A DNA stretch of 64,000 nt from Porphyra umbilicalis (taxonomy: Eukaryota; Rhodophyta; Bangiophyceae; Bangiales; Bangiaceae), in contig KV918949.1 in the NCBI GenBank assembly GCA_002049455.2, positions 86,755-150,754 of the forward strand. Direction: 5' to 3'. A program made the position numbers and the translations under genes. Below are positions 8,479-18,194 of this stretch, piece by piece (the stretch's first letter is position 1; every line of letters begins with the position of its first letter). The notes under the pieces were generated by a model. That model worked only from the letters and a program-made list of their open reading frames with translations. It did no database searches and was not told where the DNA came from.

Positions 8479-10824
8479 CTACTCCCTACCCGGCGAGTGC
8501 GGGCGGTCGTCGCGAACGTACCCCCCAAACTGGTCGTAACCTGAGTGGTCCGGGTACTCCTGGGCCGACCCCCGGTCCGAGGGGCCCGGCCCCCACGACG
8601 AGCGCGGCACCCTACTCGGTGCCACCCCCGCCGCGGAGTACCCCCCACCAGTGGAGGGGTAGCCGCCCCCATGGTAGGGCGCGGCCGAGCCCGCAGGCTC
8701 CCCGGCGTACGGGACCCGACTGTGGCCCCCGCCCGCCGAAGTCCCCGCGGGCCCAGCCGCCACCCGCTGGCCGTGCCTCTCCAAGCGGGAGGCCATCTGG
8801 TACCCGATGGCCTCTGGGGTGGTGTCCACCAGGAACTGCGCGGCTGCGGCAGACCGGGGGGACGAGGAGTCCCGCAGTACGGACCCCGCCGCCCGGGTGA
8901 CCAACGACAGGGTGTCCACCAGGGAGGCAACTATCGCCTCCTCATGGGCAGCCCTCAGCGCCCCCGCCGCACTTGGGTAGGTGGTCGCCAAGGCGTGGGC
9001 GCACCGCGGGGTGACGTACCCCCAGCTGAGGCTCTGCCCCTCACCAAGGGGCGGGTAGTACGGCACCCCTGGCGGGGCAAACGTTGGAAGGCCCGACCGC
9101 CCCGCGGGGGATGCCCCCGCCCGGGTGGTCCGCCGGACAGCGCCACCACGAGCAGGGGGGCGCTTGGCAGTACCTCGGGTACGCTTGCGCTGCTGGGGGA
9201 CACTGGCCCCCGGCGCACCCCAACCCGAGTTGGGCGGGGGCGACGTCGCCGTTACCCCCGCCGAGTAGGGGTAGGCCAGGTCACCCAGGCCCTCACGGAG
9301 GCCTATGCGCCTGGCCACCAGGCGCGTGTCACAGTGGACAAACGCCCGAGGCGCCTCGCCCTCCTCCCCGCCAACTCGGCGGGCCAGGTAGGGCCCGGCC
9401 GCCTCCCAGTCCAAGGACTGGTGAAGGTCCAGCAACTCGCTGAGATAGGCGTGCGCGTCCGGGCCGGCCCCCTCCGCCACGTTGGCAAGGCGGAGCCCCA
9501 CCAGACGCCCCACTATGGCGGCTGGCAGGTGCCAGAGGTACCCCTTTGTCCGGGCGGAGGCATACCACACCCCCACTACCTCCAGCACCCACTGGTTAGC
9601 GAGGATGGCCGCCGCCGGGGTAGACTCCCCCCGGCGGAGCGCAGTGCCAAAGTAGGCCACTATGCGCGGCATCCGGGCCTGGAACCCGAAGGGCACCTCC
9701 ATGGCCGACCACCAGGACGGCGTCGGGACGTAGTGTGCCCGCCGCGTCGAGGTGTGGACCTGGGAACACTCCACTTGAGAGGCCCGCACCAGGATGCCCG
9801 ACGCTTCCCGCACCCGGCGTTCGGTGCGGGCGTCCTGGTGGTGAAAGTGGGGGTCCGTCTCCCCCAAGTACGGGGGGGAGCAACACGCCCACTCCCACGC
9901 CACGACGGGCGGCACGTCGTCGGCGGTGGCCCCGTCCATAACATTGGACAGGCGCGCGGCCACGCGCTCCACCCACGGCGCGTCCCCCGCCTCCTGTAGG
10001 GCGGGGAGGTCCGTAACCACCCCGGCAGGCAGTTCGTACTGCACGGGGTGGCACGCCAGCCAGCGCTGCCAAGCCGGGCCCTGCTTGGGCAGCGGGATCG
10101 CCGAGTAAAGCGCCCGCAAGCGGCACTCCCCCATCTGACTGGGGGCAGCCGGGGGCGTCCACTGAACCAACGCCCCCGGCCCCGCAAGCCCCGCCTCCCC
10201 CACTGCCGGTAGGCGCTTCCGGCGCGGCACCGGCGGGGAGGACTCCTGCTCCATGGGATCATCCCCCGCCTCGCCCGGCGCCGCTCCCGCCGTCGGGGGA
10301 GTGGACGGCCGAAGGGGCGGCAGCGGCACGCCAGCCGCCACCGCGCGGGACCCGACCGCGTCCTCCCCAGCCGACCGCGTCGGCGCACTTGACGCGCGGG
10401 AGGCCGACGCCGACCCCGCCGACGACTTGGACCGGCGGGGGGGAGGCGGCGGTTGGCTTGCTTGACTCCCCGCCGCCGACGACTCCCGGCTCGGGGGCGC
10501 CGCGTTGGCCTGGCGCGCCCGGGGGGCTGCCTTGCCCCGGGACGCCGCCACGGCCGCGCCACTTGACTTCGTGGCGCCGGCCGGCGTGGCAGTTGCCGAC
10601 GCCGCCGCCCCGCCAGCCCGCGGGGTGGCCGCCGTCGAGGCCTTGGCCTTGGGGGCGCCCATACTCCCCGGCGCCGCGCCCACCCGCGGGGACCCCGCCG
10701 CAGGGCTGCCCGACTTGGCCGTAGCCGACGCCGGCGTCCCGCTCGGCGCCGGCGTGGCGCGCCCCGCACTTGGGGAAGCCATCTCCTCGGTCGGCGCCAC
10801 TGCCGTCGACCGCGAGGAGGCCAT
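8479..10824 (-). CDS. Antisense ORF between pol and 3' LTR, 781 codons
   Basis: The ORF starts at ATG 10824 on the strand opposite pol and ends 138 bp downstream of the pol stop, so the two genes converge. Residues 1-215 are Ala/Pro/Ser-rich with basic patches (PRRKR near 205). A central part (about 220-500) looks folded, rich in Trp, His and Leu, for example VAWEWACCSPPYLGETDPHFHH. A basic segment QQRKRTRG follows, then a helical stretch, and finally a Gly/Tyr/Ser/Asp-rich tail. Third codon positions are mostly G or C on this strand. The product matches no family I know; no membrane span or envelope-like feature is visible. Extra antisense ORFs in this position are known in some plant Ty3 elements. 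Homologous position in two other elements of this window supports it being real. Confidence 0.62.
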   Translation of the reverse strand: MASSRSTAVAPTEEMASPSAGRATPAPSGTPASATAKSGSPAAGSPRVGAAPGSMGAPKAKASTAATPRAGGAAASATATPAGATKSSGAAVAASRGKAAPRARQANAAPPSRESSAAGSQASQPPPPPRRSKSSAGSASASRASSAPTRSAGEDAVGSRAVAAGVPLPPLRPSTPPTAGAAPGEAGDDPMEQESSPPVPRRKRLPAVGEAGLAGPGALVQWTPPAAPSQMGECRLRALYSAIPLPKQGPAWQRWLACHPVQYELPAGVVTDLPALQEAGDAPWVERVAARLSNVMDGATADDVPPVVAWEWACCSPPYLGETDPHFHHQDARTERRVREASGILVRASQVECSQVHTSTRRAHYVPTPSWWSAMEVPFGFQARMPRIVAYFGTALRRGESTPAAAILANQWVLEVVGVWYASARTKGYLWHLPAAIVGRLVGLRLANVAEGAGPDAHAYLSELLDLHQSLDWEAAGPYLARRVGGEEGEAPRAFVHCDTRLVARRIGLREGLGDLAYPYSAGVTATSPPPNSGWGAPGASVPQQRKRTRGTAKRPPARGGAVRRTTRAGASPAGRSGLPTFAPPGVPYYPPLGEGQSLSWGYVTPRCAHALATTYPSAAGALRAAHEEAIVASLVDTLSLVTRAAGSVLRDSSSPRSAAAAQFLVDTTPEAIGYQMASRLERHGQRVAAGPAGTSAGGGHSRVPYAGEPAGSAAPYHGGGYPSTGGGYSAAGVAPSRVPRSSWGPGPSDRGSAQEYPDHSGYDQFGGYVRDDRPHSPGRE

Positions 10825-11414
10825 AGCCGCCGCGCCCGGGTAAGGGGGACGGCGAGAAGGAGGGGGGTGCCCCGCGCACAGAGGGACGCGGGGTAGGCTC
10901 TCAACTCGAGTAGCGGTGGAGGGGGGATACGGTGACGGTCGGCAGTGGACGGTGTCCCCGTCTGTCCCCCGCCTACCCCCTTTTTATGAGCCCCTGCGTC
11001 GGGACAGGGGCCCTTACCCCGGGCCCCCTCAGCCCCACCCCGCGGGCCACTCCCCCTGGGCGACTCCCCACGGGGGGGGGCCCGCGCGACAGCCTCCCAG
11101 GTGGGGGGGCGGGCGGATGCCATACTGGGCACCCGCCCCCCTGTTGGCCCACCGGGCACGGTTAGCGGGCCCGCCCCGGACACGCGGCAACACCCCTGGC
11201 CCCCACGGCCGTGTCCACCGTACGGCGACGGCGCGTACCCCCTTGCCCCGGCGGGGGCGCCCCCACGATCCGGGGCCGCCATCGCTGGCGAGGACCGGGG
11301 CAGCACCCGGGCCCCACACTGGGGAGCCCGGCGGCTAGCTGTCCTGGCCCGCCCGCCACGCTCGGGCGGGCCCGCCTCCCCCTGGCTCTGGGCCGCCGGG
11401 ACGGCGACCCCTTT
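10825..11414. other. Spacer between the antisense ORF and the 3' LTR
   Basis: A G/C-run-rich 590-bp stretch with open frames on both strands that look like chance. It would hold the 5' untranslated region, and perhaps the promoter, of the antisense ORF. No gene is recognised. Confidence 0.4.
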
Positions 11415-11425
11415 AGAAGGGGGAA
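11415..11425 (+). other. Polypurine tract
   Basis: The purine run AGAAGGGGGAA lies one base before the 3' LTR, where plus-strand DNA synthesis is primed. Confidence 0.85.
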
Positions 11426-11426
11426 T

Positions 11427-12155
11427 TGTGACGGTCCGTCACATGGCCCCCACACTCCGGGATCCAGATTCCCCGGGAATATGCCCCACTACCGCATATC
11501 TCAAATTGTTCCGTTGGCGACCCACTTGTGATCATCTCGTGGCTCACCAACCACAACCGCAATCCCAATACTTCCCTGGGATTCGTAACCCCCTCGAGCG
11601 GGCCCCTACTTAAGGGCCTAATTTTGTGTAAACCCAACTTGGATTATCGACTTATGTTACTTTGTGCCCCTGACTCCGGGGCGCCGCGAGGGTGTCACGT
11701 AGCACCCTTCCCCCCGCCTCTACTCAAGGCGGTATCCAAAGCTTCGGCCGTCCTCCGGGTTATGGACCCAGTGGGCCCTGAGGAGAGGGCTTTCCGTGGG
11801 TCCTTTGAGGGTGTCTGAGGAGGGTTTTCCGAGGGTCCTTTGAGGGAGTCTGGGGAGGGTTTTCCGAGGGTCCTTTGAGGGTGTCTGAGGAGGGTTTTCC
11901 GAGGGTCCGAGGGGAACGGATGGGATAAGAGGGCGAGGCGTGAGTGTCGCCTCGAGGCCTTCGACGCGGGCAAGTAAACTTCCGGTCACACAACTCGTGT
12001 TTGTCGCTCGGGGCGCCTTCCCCCGGTCGACGCCGTGCGTGTGTGCTCTTCGGGGGTTCCTTCCGGGGCGGGTATTCCCCGACAGTACTAACCGGCGACA
12101 CGGTTTGGCTCGCCCTCCCCCCAACTGGGTGGGGTGGGCTGAGCGTGTTGTCACA
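11427..12155 (+). repeat. 3' LTR of the chromovirus
   Basis: Pairs with 1243-1972; same ends and the same 35-bp array (11798-11908). Differences cluster in the first 110 bp and near 12050-12090. Confidence 0.93.
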
Positions 12156-13307
12156 GTGGAAGCGTTGCTGACGGTTGAAAAGAAGCAGCCCGAGGTCAAC
12201 CGCTCCATCAATATCGCAATCTCCATGAAAGCGCGCACTGTGGACACGCAAAAGGACGTCTTGACGGCCTTCACGCCCACCATGTCCAAGCGGCAGGGCA
12301 TCGAGTCGCACTTCGTCAAGTGAGGCAAAGTGGTTGTCCACATGGTCGCCGACGTGCTCGTCGCCAAGGAGATGGCCCAGACCGAGCCGGCGCCGGTATT
12401 CTCCGGCCCTGTGGACAGCAGGGCCTCGAGCCAATTCCGCTTCGGAGACGTTATCGTCTCCCACGTGGCGACCTTTATGAACCAGGGCCTGTTCCTGAGC
12501 AGAAAAGTGGCCTTTCAGAAAGCGGGCTTCTTCGTGCTCTGCCCGTCCCCTCTGGTGTACATCCGGGCCAATGAGCCCAAAGCGCCGCGCCCCGACAAGC
12601 GCGCCGGCGCGAACTCACCCTACCTTGCTATCGGAACGAGCCGGCTGACGTCGTACTCGGGCACCACGTAGGATCCGCCGTTGTTCCCCCCCGCCCTTGA
12701 GACAATGGCGAGGGCGGCTGCTTTGGGCACCCGCGACGTCGACGAAGTGGCTGCTGCTGTTGGTGTTCCTGGGCAAGCCGGTGGTGGTGGTGGGAGAGGG
12801 GCAGGACCAGTGCACATCGGCGGTGGTGGTGGCAACGGGGTCGGAACTGTGCAAGCTGCCGGCGGAAACCTACCAGGCGGGACGGGGAGGCTGGGGCAGC
12901 AGCAGCTGCTACGCGACGCATGCCTCTACGATATTGATGAGCAGTGGCTGATGGCCCTCTCCGACAACAAGAAGGCCAAGCACGGCCCCTCCGTGACTTT
13001 CCATGTGGCGATGCCCTTCCGCAAGTTGGTGGTTGAGGAGCACTGGCGCTGGACAACCGAGGACAGGTTGAGGAGCTTGACGCTGGTCGACAAGAACAGC
13101 CCTTGCCAATGGTGGCTGTTGTTTCCGTCATTGGGGCTCATGTCCAGGATGAGCAAGGTCATTCAGACGCTCGACCAATCGGCCATCAACGTCCTCGAGG
13201 CCGCCGCGGTGGCGCAGTTGGCGGCGGAAGCTGTAGCCGCGGCCAAGTCGAAGGAAGAAGAAGAGGCTGGCTTGGGGCCTGTCCCGGCAGAGAGCGACGG
13301 AGAATAA
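12156..13307 (+). pseudogene. Decayed unknown gene, 5' end removed at the chromovirus LTR
   Basis: One frame carries protein-like sequence from the LTR edge to a TAA at 13305-13307. It is broken by in-frame TGA (12321-12323) and TAG (12669-12671). The first half has stretches such as GDVIVSHVATFMNQGLF and KVAFQKAGFFVLCPSPLVYI. The middle is a Gly-rich linker. The end has an Ala-rich helix and an acidic tail. No family is recognised. The missing start, two stops and position next to retroelements suggest an old mobile-element or duplicated host gene. The frame is shared across both stops, which argues for a single ancestral reading frame. Confidence 0.45.
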
Positions 13308-14890
13308 TTGTGGACTGGAATTTGACAGAGAATTGAGCGGTGCACATTACTCTGTGTGTACATTGTAATAGAGAAGCGGGACGCTGGTGTTTGTTCTGTT
13401 GATGCCTGGGCCTGTCTCTTTTATGTGAGCCGGTGCATAGACGGGTCCTTTTTTGTGGCTGCGCTGCTTTTATTTCTCCATCTCAGATTTCTTTTCCTGC
13501 TGCCAGATGCAACATTGATAGCATGGAGCGGTATGTGCACGATGCAGGTGCAATGAAGAATCCTCTGGCCGATGAATTGAAACCCGTTATGTACGTCTTT
13601 TGTCCGCTAGCTCTTGAGCTCGCCAGCCAGTCACGGAGGACGAGCGGTGTAGGTTGCCCTTTCCCATCAGCAAGGCGCTGGCACCACGCCACGGTCACAT
13701 TGGGCAGGAGAGAGGGGTACGATCATCACCCTGGTGTGGGCGCAGGCGCAGAGGAGGTCACCCGCGACACCAATTCTGACGACTGTGGCGGTGACCATTT
13801 TCATCATTTTGTCGCCGAGGGACGCGAGAAAGGCGAGAATTGTGAACTCAGCGACTGGCGAATGGCGGAGGTCGGCAGCATCCGCCGTGCTGCTCGGCGG
13901 ATGGAGCATCGCTCCGGGTGAGGAAAATATGAAGCGGCCTGAGATGTACGCTCTGAGCGGGATCTGATGTGCCGATAACGCGGGGCGTGGAGGCGGGGGG
14001 GAGGCGGTGGCGTATCGAGTCGGCCTCACACCGGCATAGAGACTCTACAGGCACTCGATCTCGACGACTCAACGAGAACAACACCACCGCCGAAGAGCCG
14101 TTCAAAGAGGCGCCCTGGTGGACTCAGAGCACGACACTGAGTTACCTCCATGAACTGAGCGAAGCACTGGAAGTACGAGGAGTCTGGCAACGCTCCCAGC
14201 AGGCACGTCGGCACTGTGTATGGTTCGAAAATCTATGAGAGTAGTATACAACTTACTATGCGAGGTTTACACTACTTTAGAAAGCTCAAACAGCCAGGGG
14301 TTGACGGAACCGCAGTCCAAGCGGGGTAGAGACGAGGTGTCTTTCGGCTGCTGTTGTGGGCGGTGCGCACACCCACTCGACAGGCCTTTCACGTTGTGTG
14401 AGCCGTCCGGTATGTTTGCACGACCGCCCGTGCTACCGAATCCCAACTTCTGTACCTGTTGTTTCCTGGAGTGACACTATTCGCAGGATCAACCCCATAC
14501 ATCCCCTGCCGCAGAGCCAGGGCAATTTCCCGCTCGTGCCGCCGCAGCAGTGTTCTGCTGCAGGTGTTTAGGACTTCTCCGTTGCGTTTTTTCCAGGTTG
14601 TCGTTTGCTCGTGGGTAGGACCATGACCGCTGCCGTGTGCCTTGCGATGACGCCGCACAAATGGCCCATGAGGAAGCCGGTCTGTACTCGTTAGGTATGC
14701 GAGCCGACAGCGACTCAAGCGTGTTCCATCGTTGCGGCTCTTCTTTCCCCCCCGGCATGTTTGATGGGCACCAGAGCAATATGCCTGCTCCTGACCATTT
14801 GCTTGTTTTGGCCTGACTAAGAAGCTGGTTCAGTGTGTTTTCACTCTGCTTCCTGTGCGTCTCCGGTCGGCTGTTGGTTTCTTCATTTCA
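13308..14890. other. No gene recognised
   Basis: Mixed-composition DNA. A pyrimidine-rich stretch ending in TTTCAG (14886-14891) could be a 3' splice site for the coding-like sequence that follows. No repeat or RNA gene is seen. Confidence 0.4.
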
Positions 14891-16119
14891 GGAAGCACTG
14901 GCTCACGCTGGCTACTCAAGGGTCCACGTGTACAACTCCAAGAAGAAGCCTGAGCTGATCAACAACCTCGGCATCTTCCAGTTGGCGGCCGCGCTCACCA
15001 TCGCTCCGCACGCCGTCAACCACGTGTTCTCTGAAAAACCTGCTGGTGATCGCACCCTGCACATCGAGCGCGCGTAGCCCGCTCCTTACTCCCCTGGGTG
15101 TGGCGGTGGATCTTCTCCACCGCTTGCGCGTCGTTGCGTGCTGTGCCATCTTGTACCCGCTGGCAGAGGTGGATGTGGTGGCGGCATGTCAGGGTCGTGG
15201 TTGCAACAATGTGGAACTTCATAGGCTGACGGCCGACTTCCTCCGGTCGGTACGCGGCGCGTGCCTCCGAGCGGACTGCAGCCGCCTGTTATCCATTATC
15301 GACGTTCCCAACCTGCACTGTCTGTCGGAGCTCATCATCCGCGCGCTGTTTTGCTTCGGACGTATCCGAGACATCCTACAGCTGCTCTTTGAAAGCTCCT
15401 ATTAGCCCCTCAAGCGGGCCAGTGCGCGGGGCAACGGCCGCGACGACGCCTACCGGGCCATTTCATCGGTTGTTGAGACCGAGATTATATCCCGCGTCAA
15501 GCTAGATCCATCCTTTTTTTCCATCCCTGCACTTTGGCTGCTGCACCGATCAATGGGGAGGCATGAACGGCAGCAACTTCCGCTTTGGTCACTTTCTCGT
15601 CCGGCCTGGTGCGTCGGCCGAACTCGCGCTCGTGATTGCACCGTGCCAGATTTTGCGCTTCTGGCAGTTGCCAACCACGGCGGCTGTCCAGGCCTTGTAT
15701 CGTGGCGCAAGACATGCCAGAGGGGGGACGGTGAGGTTTTGTGTGTGGGGGATGCGGTCGCTGTGCTCGTTGTGAGCGACTTCGCGGTGACCCATGTGCA
15801 CACTGTGCGGAGCGGCGAGCAGGCATTGGCGGGGGTGCACGTCAGCTTCTTTCGGGTGGTCGCCATTTTTGCGGGTGTGCGCTCGTTTGCTCGTGCAGTT
15901 GTGCATCCCTTTGTCCCCAGCGGGGCCCCACAGGTGCACACGTTGATTAGCACGAGCTCCTTCCTGCTGTACATGGCTTGCCCTGTGAGGAGGGCCATGG
16001 CGCTGCACGACTGCACCGGCCTGTGCCAGCCTAGTGATTCCAGGCGCATCAAGAACGACGCCACCAACCCTTGGCTGCTCTATGGCCGCAGGGAGGGGTA
16101 CCCCGCTCGCAGCGGGTGA
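14891..16119 (+). pseudogene. Decayed unknown coding region
   Basis: Protein-like sequence is found in two frames. The first runs 14891-15077 after a possible splice acceptor and includes SRVHVYNSKKKPELINNLG. The second is about 15100-16119, with an in-frame TAG at 15403-15405. The second part includes LRADCSRLLSIIDVPNLHCL and later LCVGDAVAVLVVSDFAV. One frame change and one stop separate the pieces, so a working product is unlikely unless introns explain them. I do not recognise the family; the mix of hydrophobic helices and repeat-rich surroundings suggests a transposon-derived gene. Confidence 0.33.
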
Positions 16120-16508
16120 TTGGACGAGATGGCAGTGGACGAGGGGAGGGACATTCTCACTGTTTATTTTTTTGTATGAGACGGGTGGTGACATTGTGCA
16201 CTGGGGCCTCGGACAAAACACGAAGTTCCTGTTATTTTTTTATTTATATTTTTACTGCTTATTGTCGCAGTGAAGCTGTGACAGGGACAAGACCGGGGAG
16301 TTGACGCAAAGGAAAACAGATGAGAAAAAAATGACGACGACTTTTAAGCGTCCAAAAAGTGCCGCACGGCTCGAGACACGGCAGTCGTGCGCTCCGAGGT
16401 ACACACCATAGAGGTGTCGGCAGAAGAGCCATCTTGCGCGTACTGACTGCCCGGCTGCAGCGGTTGCATGTAGCGTCACAGGGGGCACGGCGATCGCGCC
16501 TGATGCCC
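16120..16508. other. Short spacer, nothing recognised
   Basis: AT-richer DNA with T runs between two opposed decayed genes. It may hold the 3' ends of both. Confidence 0.35.
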
Positions 16509-18194
16509 TTAAAGCTTGCTTGTCTTCCCGACCTGTACAAAGTCACCGACAAAGAAAGCCACATCCACAAACACACGCACGTCTGCACCAGACGGGTCCT
16601 TGACGAGCCACCCATCCGTAGTCCCCACAGCAAGGTCAGAGAAAATGCCAGATAGTTTATGGTCTGAGTTCACACCAGGCGCCGACAGAGATGTCGTACG
16701 GGTTGCGCCCCGACTGACGCGGGATGCATAATGCCACGTCATGTAGGACATATACACCCCGCCCTTGGAGGATCCATGTCGAGAGCAAAAGTCATCCGAA
16801 AAGAATGCGAGAGACATAGTGAATGCATCTGTACTCCCGGCACTGGAGGTACGCAACGCGCGGCGGACAGGTAGCGCCCCACCTTCCACACCCCCGTTGA
16901 CTCCCGTACACAATCCCGAATACGCACTCGGATGGATTTTGTCCACCTCGAACCGTGCCAAAAGAGGAGTGTGCCAGACAAACAGGCTGCCATGTTCATG
17001 CGCTCTCCAAAAACGGGAAACCAGCAGGCCAGTCGGAGTACCACCAGAAGAGAGCGCCATGAAGAAGTCCCCCGCATGGATAGCAGGTCCAGGGTCCACG
17101 CCGTACTCGTACCCTGCAAACAAGGCATCGTGTATCTCCAGCTGGTCGAGGCAACCCCCATCGATGAGTGACACGTCAACCCGGTCACCCACGGAGAGGT
17201 CTCTCCTTGTCAATGAAAATCAAGATGCGGCTGGGCACGAGCGCAACACTGAGGGGCGGTCTTGAAAAAAGCGAGAGTCCACGTACTCTGGATGCAGGTC
17301 ACGCCCCTCTATCGAGCGCTGGTCAAACTCGTGGAACAGATCAAACGTCTCGCGGAAGAGAAAGTCCCGGGTGACATGTTCACGAGGTGTGATGACCCTC
17401 AGATCAGCGACGGGCACCCCCGCGTCGTTCACGGCCGTAACTGAGCGCAATGGAAGACCCCACCTCTGTCGCACCCGAGGCATGATCGTGCTACGTAAAT
17501 ACCTAAGTGATGGCGGTGGCGGTGAAAAAAGGGGCACATCCAACTCATACAATCGAGACAACTCAAACTGGCTCTGGGTCACACCCTTTTGCTCACGAAG
17601 AAAGAAGAAAGCGAAGAACTCAGAAAAACTGTCAAACGCGTTTGGAAGATTGCGACGTCCTGTGGCGTTAGCGTCAGCAACCCCGTTGGGCGGTTGGCCC
17701 CCACCGGGGGGATGTCCTTCAGGCGGCAGCACCACCTCCCCCCCCATGCCCCCCTCCACGTCTGGATCATCAAGCACGCCCTCGCCGAAATAGTCTGAGC
17801 CCTCAGAGCTGCCGCCACTGACCGTGTCGTCGTCAGCAGCGACACTCCCCGCACTCGACCCACCCACAACGTCCGACCCGACCCCACCGCTACTGCCCAC
17901 GTCTGCCATATCTTCATCCAATCCAATGTCCCTCTCCCCGTTACCTGCGACGTGAGCCGCCTCATCTTATTCCATGTTCGTGTCGTCGCCTCCGCCTCCC
18001 GCCATGTCCACAATCTCGTCGCCGCCATTAACAGGATTCCGCTCATCAACTGCATCGTCCCCACCAGGAGCTCGAGCGTCTTGCACATTAGCCTCTTCAA
18101 GCTGCGCTTGTGCGACATGTGCAGTCTGCACCGCGTGCTTGAAGCCCGACCTCGTGAACCTCGGGCGCCACCGAGGCATATTCCACGCGTGCAA
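16509..18194 (-). pseudogene. Unknown minus-strand gene with two in-frame stops
   Basis: One frame runs from a start at 18194 (an internal ATG begins MPRWRPRFTRSG) to a stop at 16509, about 560 codons. It is interrupted only by a TAA near 17967 and a TGA near 17218. The first piece is helical and Gln/Ala-rich. The second has an acidic Gly/Ser-rich tract, then a folded-looking part with RVRQRWGLPLRSVTAVND and REHVTRDFLFRETFDLF. The third begins LSVGDRVDVSLIDGG and contains VYMSYMTWHYASR. No family is recognised. A single conserved frame across about 1.7 kb implies a once-intact protein, plausibly transposon-encoded. Short introns over the stops are an alternative. Confidence 0.45.

Larger units (their letters stand above)
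1243..12155 (+). mobile_element. Nearly intact Ty3-type chromovirus, about 10.9 kb
   Basis: This is a complete LTR retrotransposon: 5' LTR 1243-1972, gag, pol, an antisense ORF, a polypurine tract and 3' LTR 11427-12155. The pol order protease, RT, RNase H, integrase, chromodomain places it in the chromovirus branch of Ty3 elements. Every catalytic residue checked in pol is present. The two LTRs differ at roughly two dozen positions by eye (about 3 percent), so the insertion is not brand-new. The flanking 5-mers (gtgcc left, gtgga right) agree at only three positions, and the flanks come from different sequences. A clean target-site duplication is therefore not seen. Confidence 0.93.

Noticed and set aside
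8479-10824. Envelope gene of the chromovirus
   Set aside because: The ORF is on the strand opposite pol and shows no signal peptide, membrane span or furin-like site.
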